A stretch of DNA of 43,207 nt, taken from contig NZ_JAAUWV010000041.1 of the NCBI RefSeq assembly GCF_014694405.1, forward strand, positions 1 to 43,207. The letters run 5' to 3'. Below the pieces are notes generated by a model. The model was not told the origin of the DNA and made no database searches. It saw only the letters and a program-made list of their open reading frames with translations. The DNA comes from Pseudoalteromonas sp. S16_S37 (GTDB lineage Bacteria; Pseudomonadota; Gammaproteobacteria; Enterobacterales; Alteromonadaceae). Below are positions 1 through 8,478 of this stretch, one piece after another (the first letter of the stretch is position 1; each line of letters opens with the position of its first letter). The position numbers were made by a program, and so were the translations under genes.

Positions 1-92
1 AACGGTTTTCTTTGACTAATTCGAGATGTGAAAATAAAGACATTGCGATAGATAAATAGGAAAAATTAACGCTATTAGATCATAGATTTTCC

Positions 93-878
93 TTGTTTAC
101 AAAGTGTGATCCCGCCCTGAGTGATATAGCGGTTCATCTAATCGAAAATGGAGTTAGTTCACATTATTCAAATCAAGGAAGTGTATTAGATATTCTTAGA
201 AGTAGAGCACTTGAATTTCGAGGGACAGAAAGTTGGCATAATCTTGACGTCTTGGACAAAGTCTACCATTTTTTTATTATGGGTCTAGATGCTCATTTGA
301 CGAAATGGTTTGTCAGGCTAAGCCATTTCAGATTCGAAAATACGAGGGAGTACTACCGTGCATTTATACGTAATCTGCATCAACTTACTTTAAAAGAGCA
401 TTTGCAAAAGCAGATAAGGTATCAGTATCAAATTAAATCCACTGAAAAAGGGCGGTTATTTTTCATTGGAGAATCGTTCGGAGAAATATCAAAAGATGAA
501 GGTAATAAGCTATATGTAGACTTGACAGATAAATCAAGAAAAGAAATGGTTAATTTAGCGTTGATAAAAATTAAGCTAGAAGGGGACCTTGTAGCATATA
601 AAATCAATATTCTAGTTGAAGTGCTTTATCGGTCAAAACTTTTAACTGATAGTGAGTATAATTTGTTTATTTATGGTACAAATAATGTGGTTCTAAACTC
701 TTTTAGCAAGCTAGGAATCAGCTCTCGACTATTGAGAAAACTGGAAGCTGACGGACAATTTAGAAATATCAAAATAGATAACAATGGGCATATCGATATT
801 AATGATGAATTTAGAGATTACCTGTTAAAGCAAGACGATTTTACTAAGTTTGAAATGCTGAAATATTTAAATGTTTAA
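93..878 (+). CDS. Unrecognised protein, possibly the C-terminal remnant of a larger gene
   Basis: I do not recognise this protein. It is 261 residues, mixed-charge, soluble-looking, with no signal peptide or membrane segment. The middle is rich in aromatic and basic residues (WFVRLSHFRFENTREYY), which faintly recalls the C-terminal parts of large helicase-like defence proteins; that is only an impression. The start is doubtful: the first usable codon is TTG at 93, with no Shine-Dalgarno sequence before it. The same frame is open from base 3 to a TAG at 57-59 and then continues, so the ORF may be the tail of a longer gene cut by a nonsense codon. The DNA here looks more AT-rich than dgt and the genes beyond, which suggests acquired DNA. 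It converges on dgt. Confidence 0.5.
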   Translation: MFTKCDPALSDIAVHLIENGVSSHYSNQGSVLDILRSRALEFRGTESWHNLDVLDKVYHFFIMGLDAHLTKWFVRLSHFRFENTREYYRAFIRNLHQLTLKEHLQKQIRYQYQIKSTEKGRLFFIGESFGEISKDEGNKLYVDLTDKSRKEMVNLALIKIKLEGDLVAYKINILVEVLYRSKLLTDSEYNLFIYGTNNVVLNSFSKLGISSRLLRKLEADGQFRNIKIDNNGHIDINDEFRDYLLKQDDFTKFEMLKYLNV

Positions 879-932
879 ATTGGGAAAAAGTGCATTGCTT
901 CTTGAAATAAGCTCTTGTTTTAAAAAGTTACG

Positions 933-962
933 GAACCCTTGAGCTACGCAGCTAAAGAGTTC
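933..962. terminator. Imperfect hairpin between convergent genes
   Basis: The arms GAAC-CTT-AGCT and AGCT-AAG-GTTC pair around an ACGC loop, with two single-base mismatches. The hairpin lies between the end of the 93-878 ORF and the end of dgt. On the minus strand a T-run follows a few bases later, so it may terminate dgt, but the match to a Rho-independent terminator is weak. Confidence 0.3.
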
Positions 963-1045
963 TGTGTTTGCTAAATCCTGCAAAAGTGGATTGTCTTACA
1001 AGATAGATAAAGCGAGTTGTTAATTTTTAACCTACTACTATTTTA

Positions 1046-2524
1046 TCAATCCGTCACCATCAACGCTCTATACGTATCATACGCAAATTGGTCGGTCATG
1101 CCGCTTACAAAGTCTTGTAGTAGGCGGCAGCGATAGTAAAACTCAAAAATGGGGTTTTGCTGTTGCTCCTCGCTCAACGCTTTTACCGTTTGCTGGTATA
1201 CCGCAACAAATTTATCTGAGATGCGGTTGAGTAGGCGTACCTCTACGGGATAGTCTTTGCTTTTATTGATGACTGTTGCGAATTGCTTGGCGTTTAAATC
1301 CAATAAGCGTTGGTATTCGCTTAAAATACCTGAGGTGATTTTGTAGCCTTGTAGTTCAAGCTGTTCTACTTCTTTGTGGTTAAAAACATAGTTAAAAGCC
1401 ACGTTTTTAAGGGCTTGGGTAATGGCGAATTGGTAGCTGTTGTCTTCAAGTAGGGCTTGATTAAAACTGCCGTGGTACACGGTCTCTAAGTTGTCAACAA
1501 AGCGTTGTGTGGCGTGTTTTACCAAGGGGTGCGTTAAGCTTACGCGCAGCCAAATAAAAAATTCGTTGTTAAAGTTGGCCGCATTGGCAGTGGCTTTATC
1601 AAACGCGTATTGGCATTTTTGCGCAATAAAGTCGGCATAGGGCTGTTGGCATTCTGGCAATGCTTTAAGCTGGCTTTGATACTCTTGGTTTAACACCACC
1701 ATTAGCTTTTCAACACTAATTAAGCCCTTTTCTACCGCGTCTTCAATGTCGGCTAGGCAGTAAGAGATATCATCGGCCGCTTCCATAATGTACGACACTG
1801 GGTGCCTGTGGCCCGGCGTTATTTGTAACTTGTCGCACAGCGTATGCACAAAAGTTTGCTCACTAAAATAGTAGCCGACCTTTTTTTGTAGATAGCTTAG
1901 CGGCTGAGTTTTGTTTGGTTTAGGGTCGGTGCCACAACGGGTGTATTTTAAAATGCTGGCCGTTTGGCAATAAGTAAGATTTAAGCCGCACAAAGTATGC
2001 ACGATGCGAATGGCTTGGGCATTACCTTCAAAGTGACACACATCAAACAACAGTTTGTTTTCAATAGAGTTTAAATTTGGTTGCTCTTGTTGATAAAGCT
2101 GCGCGAGATTATTTGAATAGGTTGTGTGCTGCGACAAATAACGTTTAAACCAATCGTTAATTGCTGCCTCGCCAAAATGGCCGAAGGCGGGGTTACCTAT
2201 ATCGTGCATTAGGCACGCCATTTCAACGAGTGTTTCGAGTGCTGCGCTAAGCTCGGAGTGTAACTCGGGGGCTAACTGCCTACGTTGTAGCTCTTTTGTA
2301 ATCGACTGGGCAATAAAGCGGCCATTTTGTTGAACTTCAAGGGAGTGGGTTAATCGTGAGCGTACTGCGGCATTGCGCTCAAGCGGGAATACTTGTGTTT
2401 TTTGCTGTAAACGACGCAAGGCGGCGTTGTTGATGATACGCCCTCGATCACTTTCAAGGCTACCTTGTAGTGTTTGCATGGGGTTGTGCGGGCGCAGCAA
2501 ATTAATTTTTGTATTGAAGTTCAT
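1046..2524 (-). CDS. dgt: Deoxyguanosinetriphosphate triphosphohydrolase (dGTPase)
   Basis: This enzyme hydrolyses dGTP to deoxyguanosine and triphosphate, helping to control dNTP pools. It is cytosolic and hexameric in E. coli. At 492 residues it is close to the 505 of E. coli Dgt. The N-terminus carries the family pattern RGRIINNAALRRLQQKTQVF. The HD-domain metal ligands are visible as H60 in RSRLTHSLEV and H107-D108 in MHDIGNPAFGHFGE, and there is a further conserved segment, IMEAADDISYCLADIEDAV. The ATG start gives the expected family N-terminus. It appears monocistronic, converging on the ORF at 93-878 and divergent from the exported CxxCH protein. The assignment is firm at family level; substrate preference within the class is inferred. 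Confidence 0.95.
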   Translation of the reverse strand: MNFNTKINLLRPHNPMQTLQGSLESDRGRIINNAALRRLQQKTQVFPLERNAAVRSRLTHSLEVQQNGRFIAQSITKELQRRQLAPELHSELSAALETLVEMACLMHDIGNPAFGHFGEAAINDWFKRYLSQHTTYSNNLAQLYQQEQPNLNSIENKLLFDVCHFEGNAQAIRIVHTLCGLNLTYCQTASILKYTRCGTDPKPNKTQPLSYLQKKVGYYFSEQTFVHTLCDKLQITPGHRHPVSYIMEAADDISYCLADIEDAVEKGLISVEKLMVVLNQEYQSQLKALPECQQPYADFIAQKCQYAFDKATANAANFNNEFFIWLRVSLTHPLVKHATQRFVDNLETVYHGSFNQALLEDNSYQFAITQALKNVAFNYVFNHKEVEQLELQGYKITSGILSEYQRLLDLNAKQFATVINKSKDYPVEVRLLNRISDKFVAVYQQTVKALSEEQQQNPIFEFYYRCRLLQDFVSGMTDQFAYDTYRALMVTD

Positions 2525-2603
2525 ACGCGAGCTTAAAAAATAATCGTTTTTGCATTGTATGGGTTATGCGTTAGCTTGTAAATTTTATGTGATTTAATGA
2601 GGT

Positions 2604-2684
2604 CCTGAAACTAGTTCAGGATGACGAGGGGAGGTGTGGTTGTTGATGAGGTTCTGAAATAATTTCAGGGATGACGGAGGGAGG
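2604..2684. repeat. Pair of REP-like palindromic units
   Basis: Two units in tandem each contain a TGAAA...TTCAG palindrome followed by a G-rich tail. The first is CCTGAA(ACTAG)TTCAGG at 2604-2620, then ATGACGAGGGGAGG. The second is CTGAAAT-A-ATTTCAG at 2654-2668, then GATGACGGAGGGAGG. Related units occur at 4276-4366 and, decayed, at 9886-9905. They lie in the dgt/2762 intergenic region. The dispersed, intergenic, palindrome-plus-tail pattern is that of REP elements. Confidence 0.65.
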
Positions 2685-2761
2685 ATGTAACGTGCTGTAA
2701 TTTACCTATTCAGCCTTTAGCCACTATAGTTCACGGTGAGATACGTTATAAGGAAAGTATT

Positions 2762-4159
2762 ATGTTACCGTCAAAGTTTAAAACACAGGCGTTGAGCTTA
2801 GTTGTGGCTTCCACTGCGCTTAGCGTTTTTGCTCCCGCAGCCAACGCATACTCAAAAGAAGTATGTAACCTTGAGCCAAGTTGGTTTGCAAGTCCAGTTC
2901 CTAACCCTAACGAGGGGCCAAATAGCCCGTTTGCGTTTAAAGATGGTAAAGACAATTCAAGCAATTGCGACTTTCATCAATGGTCTTGGAACAAGTTTTT
3001 ATATTTAACTCAGTCGGCTAAAGCGCCAGGCGGACTGTTTATGTTTGGCAATGGTTTTTGGCAAGTTGATAACGCATTAAAGCCATATTTTGAGCCGTGG
3101 AACGACCTACTCAACCCAACTGGTTTAATGCCTACCAAGCACCTAATTTTGGAAGACTTTAATCAGGCTGGACATGGCGACCCTATTATTTACAGCAAAT
3201 ACGGCGGTAAGTCGGTTTACTTCTCTATTCATGTAAACGATACCTTTATGAAATCTGCAATGGAGCATCCAAGCGCTGATCCTAAAGCAGAGTTTGCGGT
3301 GGGTTCTGTTGAGATGAAAGTAGCTTGGATTGATGTTAAAGACCTACAACAAGTATACAAAGGTGTTGATTTATCGAAGCAATTTTATATCCGTAAAGCT
3401 GTGTATAAAACCGACAATAAGTATAGCGACCCAACCGATGTGGCGATGATTGGTATGCACGTGGTGGGGGTTGTTGAAGACCACCCTGAATTTATTTGGG
3501 CGACGTTTGAGCACAAGTTAACCGCGCCAGATTATTATAAATCGGGTATGGAGTTTCAAAAGAGCGAGGAATATTTACAACAAGATAAAGTTGTGAGTAC
3601 CAGCGATAATTACCTGCTTTATAAAGGCGGCACTGAAGTGCAACATGCCCACTTAAGCTACCCCGCAACCGAAAAGCATACTAATTCTTTTCGTTTATAC
3701 CAATATGGCGTGCCCAATGGTTACCCATATACCAACAGCAGCGACTCTAGTTTAGGTGCGCCACAATCGCAGCAAGAGCGTGATGTTGAAAACTACAAAA
3801 ATATCGCGCGTTTAAATAGCGAAGTGACGGCAAAATTGGCCCAATCTAACCCGGTATGGAGCAACTACTTTTATGCAGGCTCAGTTTGGCTAAGTACCTT
3901 AGGCTACAACTTTGATAACGGTATTAGTGGAGATATCGTTGGAAAAGACAGAAACGATAAACTACGTGGCTCTTTAGCGGTTGCCAATATGACTATGGAA
4001 ACTTATACCCAAACGTTTAGCACCACTACGGGTACCAACCCGCAAATTCAGCCTGAAAACTGCTTTGCGTGCCATGGGACCAGTAAAGGTCAGTCAACTA
4101 TGCAAGTGAGCCATATTTACAATAACTACTTGCAGTGGATAAAAACCGGTCAAAAATAG
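2762..4159 (+). CDS. Exported protein with a single C-terminal CxxCH haem c motif
   Basis: This is a predicted periplasmic or secreted protein of 465 residues. Residues 1-29 form a typical signal peptide ending in PAANA-YS. The mature part is aromatic-rich, with an early HQWSWNKFLYLTQ segment. Near the end CFACH (C434, C437, H438) is a canonical covalent haem-binding motif, with M447 a possible distal ligand. Only one haem site is visible, and the protein is far larger than a simple class I cytochrome c, so most of it is a separate domain I cannot name. The start has a clear ribosome binding site (AAGGAAAG). No redox partner gene is adjacent. A redox or electron-transfer role is inferred from the haem motif alone. 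Confidence 0.75.
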   Translation: MLPSKFKTQALSLVVASTALSVFAPAANAYSKEVCNLEPSWFASPVPNPNEGPNSPFAFKDGKDNSSNCDFHQWSWNKFLYLTQSAKAPGGLFMFGNGFWQVDNALKPYFEPWNDLLNPTGLMPTKHLILEDFNQAGHGDPIIYSKYGGKSVYFSIHVNDTFMKSAMEHPSADPKAEFAVGSVEMKVAWIDVKDLQQVYKGVDLSKQFYIRKAVYKTDNKYSDPTDVAMIGMHVVGVVEDHPEFIWATFEHKLTAPDYYKSGMEFQKSEEYLQQDKVVSTSDNYLLYKGGTEVQHAHLSYPATEKHTNSFRLYQYGVPNGYPYTNSSDSSLGAPQSQQERDVENYKNIARLNSEVTAKLAQSNPVWSNYFYAGSVWLSTLGYNFDNGISGDIVGKDRNDKLRGSLAVANMTMETYTQTFSTTTGTNPQIQPENCFACHGTSKGQSTMQVSHIYNNYLQWIKTGQK

Positions 4160-4275
4160 CTTTCTCCCAACGATTTAGTGGCACTGTTTCCCCAGCAGTG
4201 TCACTTTATTTATCTGGTGTTACCTCTTTTTGTCATATCGCGTTGTCTCTTTGTCACTCTGATTTTGTTTCAGGC

Positions 4276-4366
4276 TCCCTGTTGATGCAGGGAAGATCCT
4301 GATCTTCGTCAGGATGACAGAAGGGGGGGGACGCATAGGATCCGTTAGGATGACGGAGGGGAGGAT
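4276..4366. repeat. Cluster of REP-like units in the 4160-4498 gap
   Basis: The 339-bp gap between the CxxCH protein and the LNS2 protein holds TCCCTG(TTGATG)CAGGGA at 4276-4293. ATCCTGA(TCTTCG)TCAGGAT follows at 4296-4315, running into GACAGAAGGGGG. A third, decayed unit at 4337-4366 has the tail AGGATGACGGAGGGGAGG. The tail matches the units at 2604-2684. The hairpins could also act as transcription terminators for the upstream gene. No small gene was found in the gap. Confidence 0.6.
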
Positions 4367-4433
4367 GGCAGCGCCTCAGCCATTTTTGTTATTCAACATA
4401 TGACACTAATATGAAATGCTGGTTTTTCATATT

Positions 4434-4462
4434 TTGTTAATAAAACTTTAATTTTTTATCTA
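4434..4462 (+). promoter_or_regulatory. Candidate sigma-70 promoter for the LNS2/HAD gene
   Basis: TTGTTA at 4434-4439 and TATCTA at 4457-4462 are separated by 17 bp within an AT-rich stretch about 40 bp upstream of the ATG at 4499. Each hexamer matches four of six consensus bases. The call rests on motif and spacing only. Confidence 0.35.
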
Positions 4463-4498
4463 TAGTGTATTTACTCCAAAAAATACAAAGGATTAAAA

Positions 4499-5479
4499 AT
4501 GAAAATGTCGTGCTTACCAAAATCACTTGCTGCATTAGCAATACTTTCAACCTTTAATGCCGCTGCACTGCCCAAGTGTGCTGATGCCACTTGGATGGAA
4601 ATTAATTATGCCAAACCACAACTACCTGATCGCGGCTACCGCAACGGATTGAACCGTTTTATTACTTGGTTACCTAGCTTTCATATGATCCACGATGTGG
4701 TGGTGGCAAAGGGTAATACGGCAACGCTTACCGCTAAGTTTGATTATGGGGCGGTGACGCATAAAGATTTAGAGTACGAAACTGTTAGATTTTATATTCG
4801 CGGTGAGCAAGACAGCCAGTGGCAGTTTTTATCGGAAAAAGTCACCAATAGTGATGGTAAAGCATTTGTGACTATTCCTGCTTTACCAGCAGGGCAGTAC
4901 CGCGTTTATGCAGGCGTGCCTGCTGATGGCAGTGGCACAGAAGGGTTTGTTACAGTGGTCGACCCAAATACCCCCGCGGTCTTATTTGATATTGACGGTA
5001 CATTAACCCTGTCAGACGAAGAAGCCATTGGTGATTATACAGGTATTGATAGAGCGGATGCGCGCGATGGTGCATACTCTCTCGTACGCCGCTACATGGA
5101 CTTAGGTTATCAACCTGTTTATTTGACCGCGCGCGTTTATTGGTATGCTAAGGGCACGCGTAGCTGGTTAGACTGGCTTGGGCTGCCTGAAGGTATCCTA
5201 CGCACCACAATGAGTAACGAGACCAGCCTTTACAGAACGGCCGAATACAAAATCGATCAAATCAATCGCTTTAGAGCACAAGGTTTAAACATTGTACGTG
5301 CCTATGGTAATGCCAAAACCGATGCCGAAGCCTTTATTAAAGCAGGCATTGGTAGTCAAAATAGTTTTACAATAGGTGAAGATGCGGGCCACTTTGGTAC
5401 CACTGCCATTTTAAATGATGGTTATTTTGACCATATTTCACAGTATGTGGATAACTTTGCGCAAGCGCAGTGTGAATAA
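4499..5479 (+). CDS. Exported LNS2 (lipin-like) HAD-superfamily phosphatase-like protein
   Basis: The protein has 326 residues with a signal peptide over residues 1-23 (cleavage near NAAA-LP). A beta-rich middle region (about 60-155) resembles a small Ig-like or transthyretin-like domain. The C-terminal half is a HAD domain of the LNS2 type, the catalytic fold of eukaryotic lipin phosphatidate phosphatases. Motif I is D164-I-D166-G-T168-L-T170 and is complete. YLTARVYW supplies the motif II threonine region. The later AYGNAKTDAEAF resembles the lipin FGNRxTD segment. Residue 170 matches the lipin DxDxT pattern (DIDGT). By family knowledge the reaction would be phosphate monoester hydrolysis; a lipid substrate in the periplasm is inferred. 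The start is supported by an AGGA ribosome binding site. Confidence 0.8.
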   Translation: MKMSCLPKSLAALAILSTFNAAALPKCADATWMEINYAKPQLPDRGYRNGLNRFITWLPSFHMIHDVVVAKGNTATLTAKFDYGAVTHKDLEYETVRFYIRGEQDSQWQFLSEKVTNSDGKAFVTIPALPAGQYRVYAGVPADGSGTEGFVTVVDPNTPAVLFDIDGTLTLSDEEAIGDYTGIDRADARDGAYSLVRRYMDLGYQPVYLTARVYWYAKGTRSWLDWLGLPEGILRTTMSNETSLYRTAEYKIDQINRFRAQGLNIVRAYGNAKTDAEAFIKAGIGSQNSFTIGEDAGHFGTTAILNDGYFDHISQYVDNFAQAQCE

Positions 5480-5494
5480 CTCTCTGTTTATTCT

Positions 5495-5527
5495 TTGGGT
5501 CTGTGACAATGATGCTTACAGACCCAA
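5495..5527. terminator. Convergent-gene hairpin
   Basis: Perfect 10-bp arms TTGGGTCTGT and ACAGACCCAA enclose a 13-nt loop between the converging LNS2 and MATE genes. T-runs beside the stem are poor. A bidirectional terminator is the likely role. Confidence 0.55.
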
Positions 5528-5535
5528 TGTAGATA

Positions 5536-6912
5536 TTAAGAAGTCACGGTGTTAGCAGGGCGTATTTTGCTCGCTTTGCTAAAAATGCGACCCTTTAAGG
5601 TGATCTGTAGCATAGTGAACACTAATACAGCTTGGATGCATACCGTTACTACTGATATGGTCCACATTGTGGTAATGGTTAATGCTTGTTGGCTGATATA
5701 AAAAGCGATTAGCAAACAGAAACTCCCAACCCGAACCGTTGTGCCAAGCAACGAAGGCAAAGTATTGCCAAATGCTTGAAACATTGCTGACGCTGAAAAA
5801 ACGAGCCCCACAGGTACAAAATTTAAACCAACATAGCTTATAAATGTAGTGGCTGCGCGGACTACCTCAGGGTCCTCACTAAATGGGCTAAAGAAAACTT
5901 CCGATATGAAAATGCAAGGTAATGAAATCAAGCCCATAAGTATCACAGTAAACAATGTGGTTATTTTGTAAGTGACATAAACACGCTTTAGTTTGCCAGC
6001 GGCATAGTTTTGACCTGCAATTGCAGGGGCTGCAAAAGCAATGGCCATAACCGGTAAAAATAATGATTGCATTATTCTGCTGCCTAAACCAAAGCCAGCT
6101 TGCTCTGCGGAACCAAAATCTGACAATGCCCAGTAAATAACTGCCATATAAAAAAAGGTCAGCAGGAGCTCACTACCTGCAGGCACACCAACTTTTAATA
6201 ATTGTTTTAGAGTCGGCCAGTGATGTTTTAAATTGGTTATTTCAAGCTCTAAGGTATTGTCATGAGTACGCAAAAACTGAATTGCTAATGCCAGTGCCGT
6301 AAATGCAGAAATTGAACTTGCAAAGCCTGCGCCACTAACTCCCATGGGCGCAATAATGCCCACGCCAGTTATAAGTACCGGAGACATTATGGCATTGACC
6401 AATACAGCAAACATTTGCATTGCCATAAAAGGTTTTACCAACCCAGCGCCGCGCATTGATGAGGCAATCACTGTGAGCACAAATTGCGCTGCAAGAGAGG
6501 GTAAAAACCAATAAAAGTAGTCAAGACACGCTTTAAAAGTCGCTTCATCTGCTGCAATGGCTAAAAAATATTTATCAGCGGAGCTATAACCCAATACCAA
6601 ACTTAGCAAGGTGATCACAATGGCATAAAACATAGCATGGCTATAAATTTTATTAGCTTGAGGTTTGTCTTTACGGCCAATGGCATGGGCAACTAACGTT
6701 GCGCAGCCTATATTTAATATTTGTGTTACCGCCATCACAAAAAAGAATAAATTACCCGCAGTGCTAACGCCTGCCAGCGCTGCACCACCGATGTGCCCAA
6801 CAAAATATAAATCGACAATAAAATAGAGGGTTTGCAGGAGCATCCCCATCGCAATCGGGACTGCCATGCTCATAATGTGTTTATGAATTGGGCCTTTAGT
6901 TAAATCTTGCAT
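5536..6912 (-). CDS. MATE family multidrug/metabolite efflux transporter
   Basis: This is an inner-membrane antiporter of 458 residues with about 12 hydrophobic segments arranged as two six-helix halves. The N-terminus (KGPIHKHIMSMAVPIAMGMLL) is typical of the DinF/NorM-like MATE group, as is the segment FVGHIGGAALAGVSTAGN. MATE proteins export cationic or organic compounds using Na+ or H+ gradients. The substrate is unknown. The gene lies 74 bp downstream of the MocR regulator on the same strand, and a PLP decarboxylase is divergent from that regulator, so export of an amine product is a reasonable guess. An AAGGAT ribosome binding site precedes the ATG, and a 7-bp inverted repeat lies 33 bp upstream. 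Confidence 0.9.
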   Translation of the reverse strand: MQDLTKGPIHKHIMSMAVPIAMGMLLQTLYFIVDLYFVGHIGGAALAGVSTAGNLFFFVMAVTQILNIGCATLVAHAIGRKDKPQANKIYSHAMFYAIVITLLSLVLGYSSADKYFLAIAADEATFKACLDYFYWFLPSLAAQFVLTVIASSMRGAGLVKPFMAMQMFAVLVNAIMSPVLITGVGIIAPMGVSGAGFASSISAFTALALAIQFLRTHDNTLELEITNLKHHWPTLKQLLKVGVPAGSELLLTFFYMAVIYWALSDFGSAEQAGFGLGSRIMQSLFLPVMAIAFAAPAIAGQNYAAGKLKRVYVTYKITTLFTVILMGLISLPCIFISEVFFSPFSEDPEVVRAATTFISYVGLNFVPVGLVFSASAMFQAFGNTLPSLLGTTVRVGSFCLLIAFYISQQALTITTMWTISVVTVCIQAVLVFTMLQITLKGRIFSKASKIRPANTVTS

Positions 6913-6944
6913 TTATATCCTTAACAGAGAACGATGGCGCTGAT

Positions 6945-6962
6945 TGTATTGTCATCAATACA
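6945..6962. promoter_or_regulatory. Inverted repeat upstream of the MATE gene
   Basis: TGTATTG-TCAT-CAATACA is a perfect 7-bp dyad in the 74-bp gap between the MocR stop and the MATE start. It has no T-run and is AT-rich, so an operator is more likely than a terminator. The binding factor is unknown. Confidence 0.35.
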
Positions 6963-6986
6963 TTTCCACATGATTCAAATTGCGCT

Positions 6987-8387
6987 TTATAGCACGGTGA
7001 TGGTTTGCATTTTGATAATATGCACCAGCCGTTGTAACTTTGCTAGAGTTTCACTTGTGGGAACAATGCCAAAGTTGATCCTTATACAATTTTGATACTC
7101 ATTGGTTGTGGTAAAATATATACCGCTGCGCACAAAAATATCTTGTTGTGCTAACAAGTCGCTGACTTCGTTAGCGTTTAGTTCGCCTAAGCTAAGCCAG
7201 ATCACGAGTCCACCCGTTGGCATATAAGCTTGGCAAGTTACGGGTAAATTATGGGTTAAAACTTGGTTGTAGATTTCTAGCTGATTGACCAACTGGCGAT
7301 TCACTTTGGCAATATGCTGTTGGTAATAACCTTGTTGTATGTATCGAGCCAGTGCCAATTGTATGGGTTGGTTAACTCCGAGCGTTCTTACTTTGCGTTG
7401 TGTAATGTATTGCTCAAAGTAGCGCCCAGGTAAACACCATCCTACCCGCAAGCCTGCTGCAAATGTTTTCGATACGCTTGAACACCACAAAACCCAGCCT
7501 GAGTTATCAAAATGTTTGATTGGTAAAGGAATAGCCGGAGAGTGGCTCAGCTCTCTAAATACATCGTCTTCAATAATTGGCGTGCGATATTGCTCCGCTA
7601 AGGCTGCAAGCTTTTGCTTTTGACCCGTACTTAAACTGTGACCTGTGGGGTTTTGATGATTTGCAGTAATAATACATGCAGTTACTTGCTGTTTTTTCAA
7701 AGCGAGTTCAACTTGCTCAAGGTCCAGGCCCTCGTTGGTACTTGGAATTTCTAACACCCGTCGACCTAGCATATTTAACATATCCAAAAGGCCCGAATAA
7801 CAAGGCGAAGAAACCAAAATGGTATCGTCTTTGTCGCTGACCGTCTCGATTGCGAGTAACACGGCATCAAGGCAACCGTTGGTGATCACCAGCTGCTCAG
7901 AGCTGGTTGCAAACCCTTGTTTTATGAAATGCGCACATAGCGCTTCTCTGAGTTTTACCTCGCCCCGCAAGTCAGCATAGCCAAACGTTAAGGCGCGATC
8001 TTTGCCTATATATTGCCAACACTTTTGAAAGCCAGCTTTATCTATCAGTTGTTCATCTAACTCTGCTGTGGCAAATGATTGGCTAGGCATTACAAAGTCA
8101 CAGCGTATATTCTGCGGTTGTGCAGGCTGTGCGGTAAAACTTGGAAAGTCATAGCGGCCATTGGCACGAGAGGGCCTCGTAACAAAATAGCCTTGTTTGG
8201 GTTTGGCGACTGCATAGCCTTGTTGCTCTAAATATCTGTAACAATTTAAAGCTGTGGTCATGCTCACTTGTTGTAATTGAGTAAAAACACGCAGCGATGG
8301 CAAAGCATCGCCCACAGTGTATTGCTCACCAAGGATGTCATCTATGATGGTATTCGCTAAGCTTTGATAGGCGGGTATTTTGCTCAT
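6987..8387 (-). CDS. MocR-type GntR regulator with an aminotransferase-like domain
   Basis: This is a PLP-binding transcription regulator of 466 residues. Residues 1-72 form a GntR winged helix (ANTIIDDILGEQY, ALPSLRVFTQLQQVSMTTALNCYRYL). A linker leads to a fold-type I aminotransferase domain. NPTG is at 246-249, IIEDD at 271-275, and the PLP lysine is K307 in SSVSKTF. MocR members such as GabR, PdxR and TauR use PLP adducts to control amine and vitamin B6 genes. It diverges from the decarboxylase at 8479 with 91 bp between starts and precedes the MATE gene. It probably controls both and itself: a direct repeat overlaps its own start codon, which has no strong ribosome binding site. Confidence 0.9.
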   Translation of the reverse strand: MSKIPAYQSLANTIIDDILGEQYTVGDALPSLRVFTQLQQVSMTTALNCYRYLEQQGYAVAKPKQGYFVTRPSRANGRYDFPSFTAQPAQPQNIRCDFVMPSQSFATAELDEQLIDKAGFQKCWQYIGKDRALTFGYADLRGEVKLREALCAHFIKQGFATSSEQLVITNGCLDAVLLAIETVSDKDDTILVSSPCYSGLLDMLNMLGRRVLEIPSTNEGLDLEQVELALKKQQVTACIITANHQNPTGHSLSTGQKQKLAALAEQYRTPIIEDDVFRELSHSPAIPLPIKHFDNSGWVLWCSSVSKTFAAGLRVGWCLPGRYFEQYITQRKVRTLGVNQPIQLALARYIQQGYYQQHIAKVNRQLVNQLEIYNQVLTHNLPVTCQAYMPTGGLVIWLSLGELNANEVSDLLAQQDIFVRSGIYFTTTNEYQNCIRINFGIVPTSETLAKLQRLVHIIKMQTITVL

Positions 8388-8428
8388 CTGTTATCTAAAT
8401 ATCTTAAAAATCTGTATCTGTTATCTAA
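8386..8428. promoter_or_regulatory. 13-bp direct repeat, likely MocR operator
   Basis: ATCTGTTATCTAA occurs at 8386-8398 and again at 8416-8428, start to start exactly 30 bp, about three helical turns. A partial TATCTTA copy lies between them. The first copy overlaps the start codon of the mocR-type gene. MocR-family proteins such as GabR bind direct repeats, so this is the natural candidate operator for both divergent genes. Confidence 0.6.
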
Positions 8429-8478
8429 TCAAATTGAGCATACACTAAAGCCTAACACTTCACCATTTTGAGGCCAAA

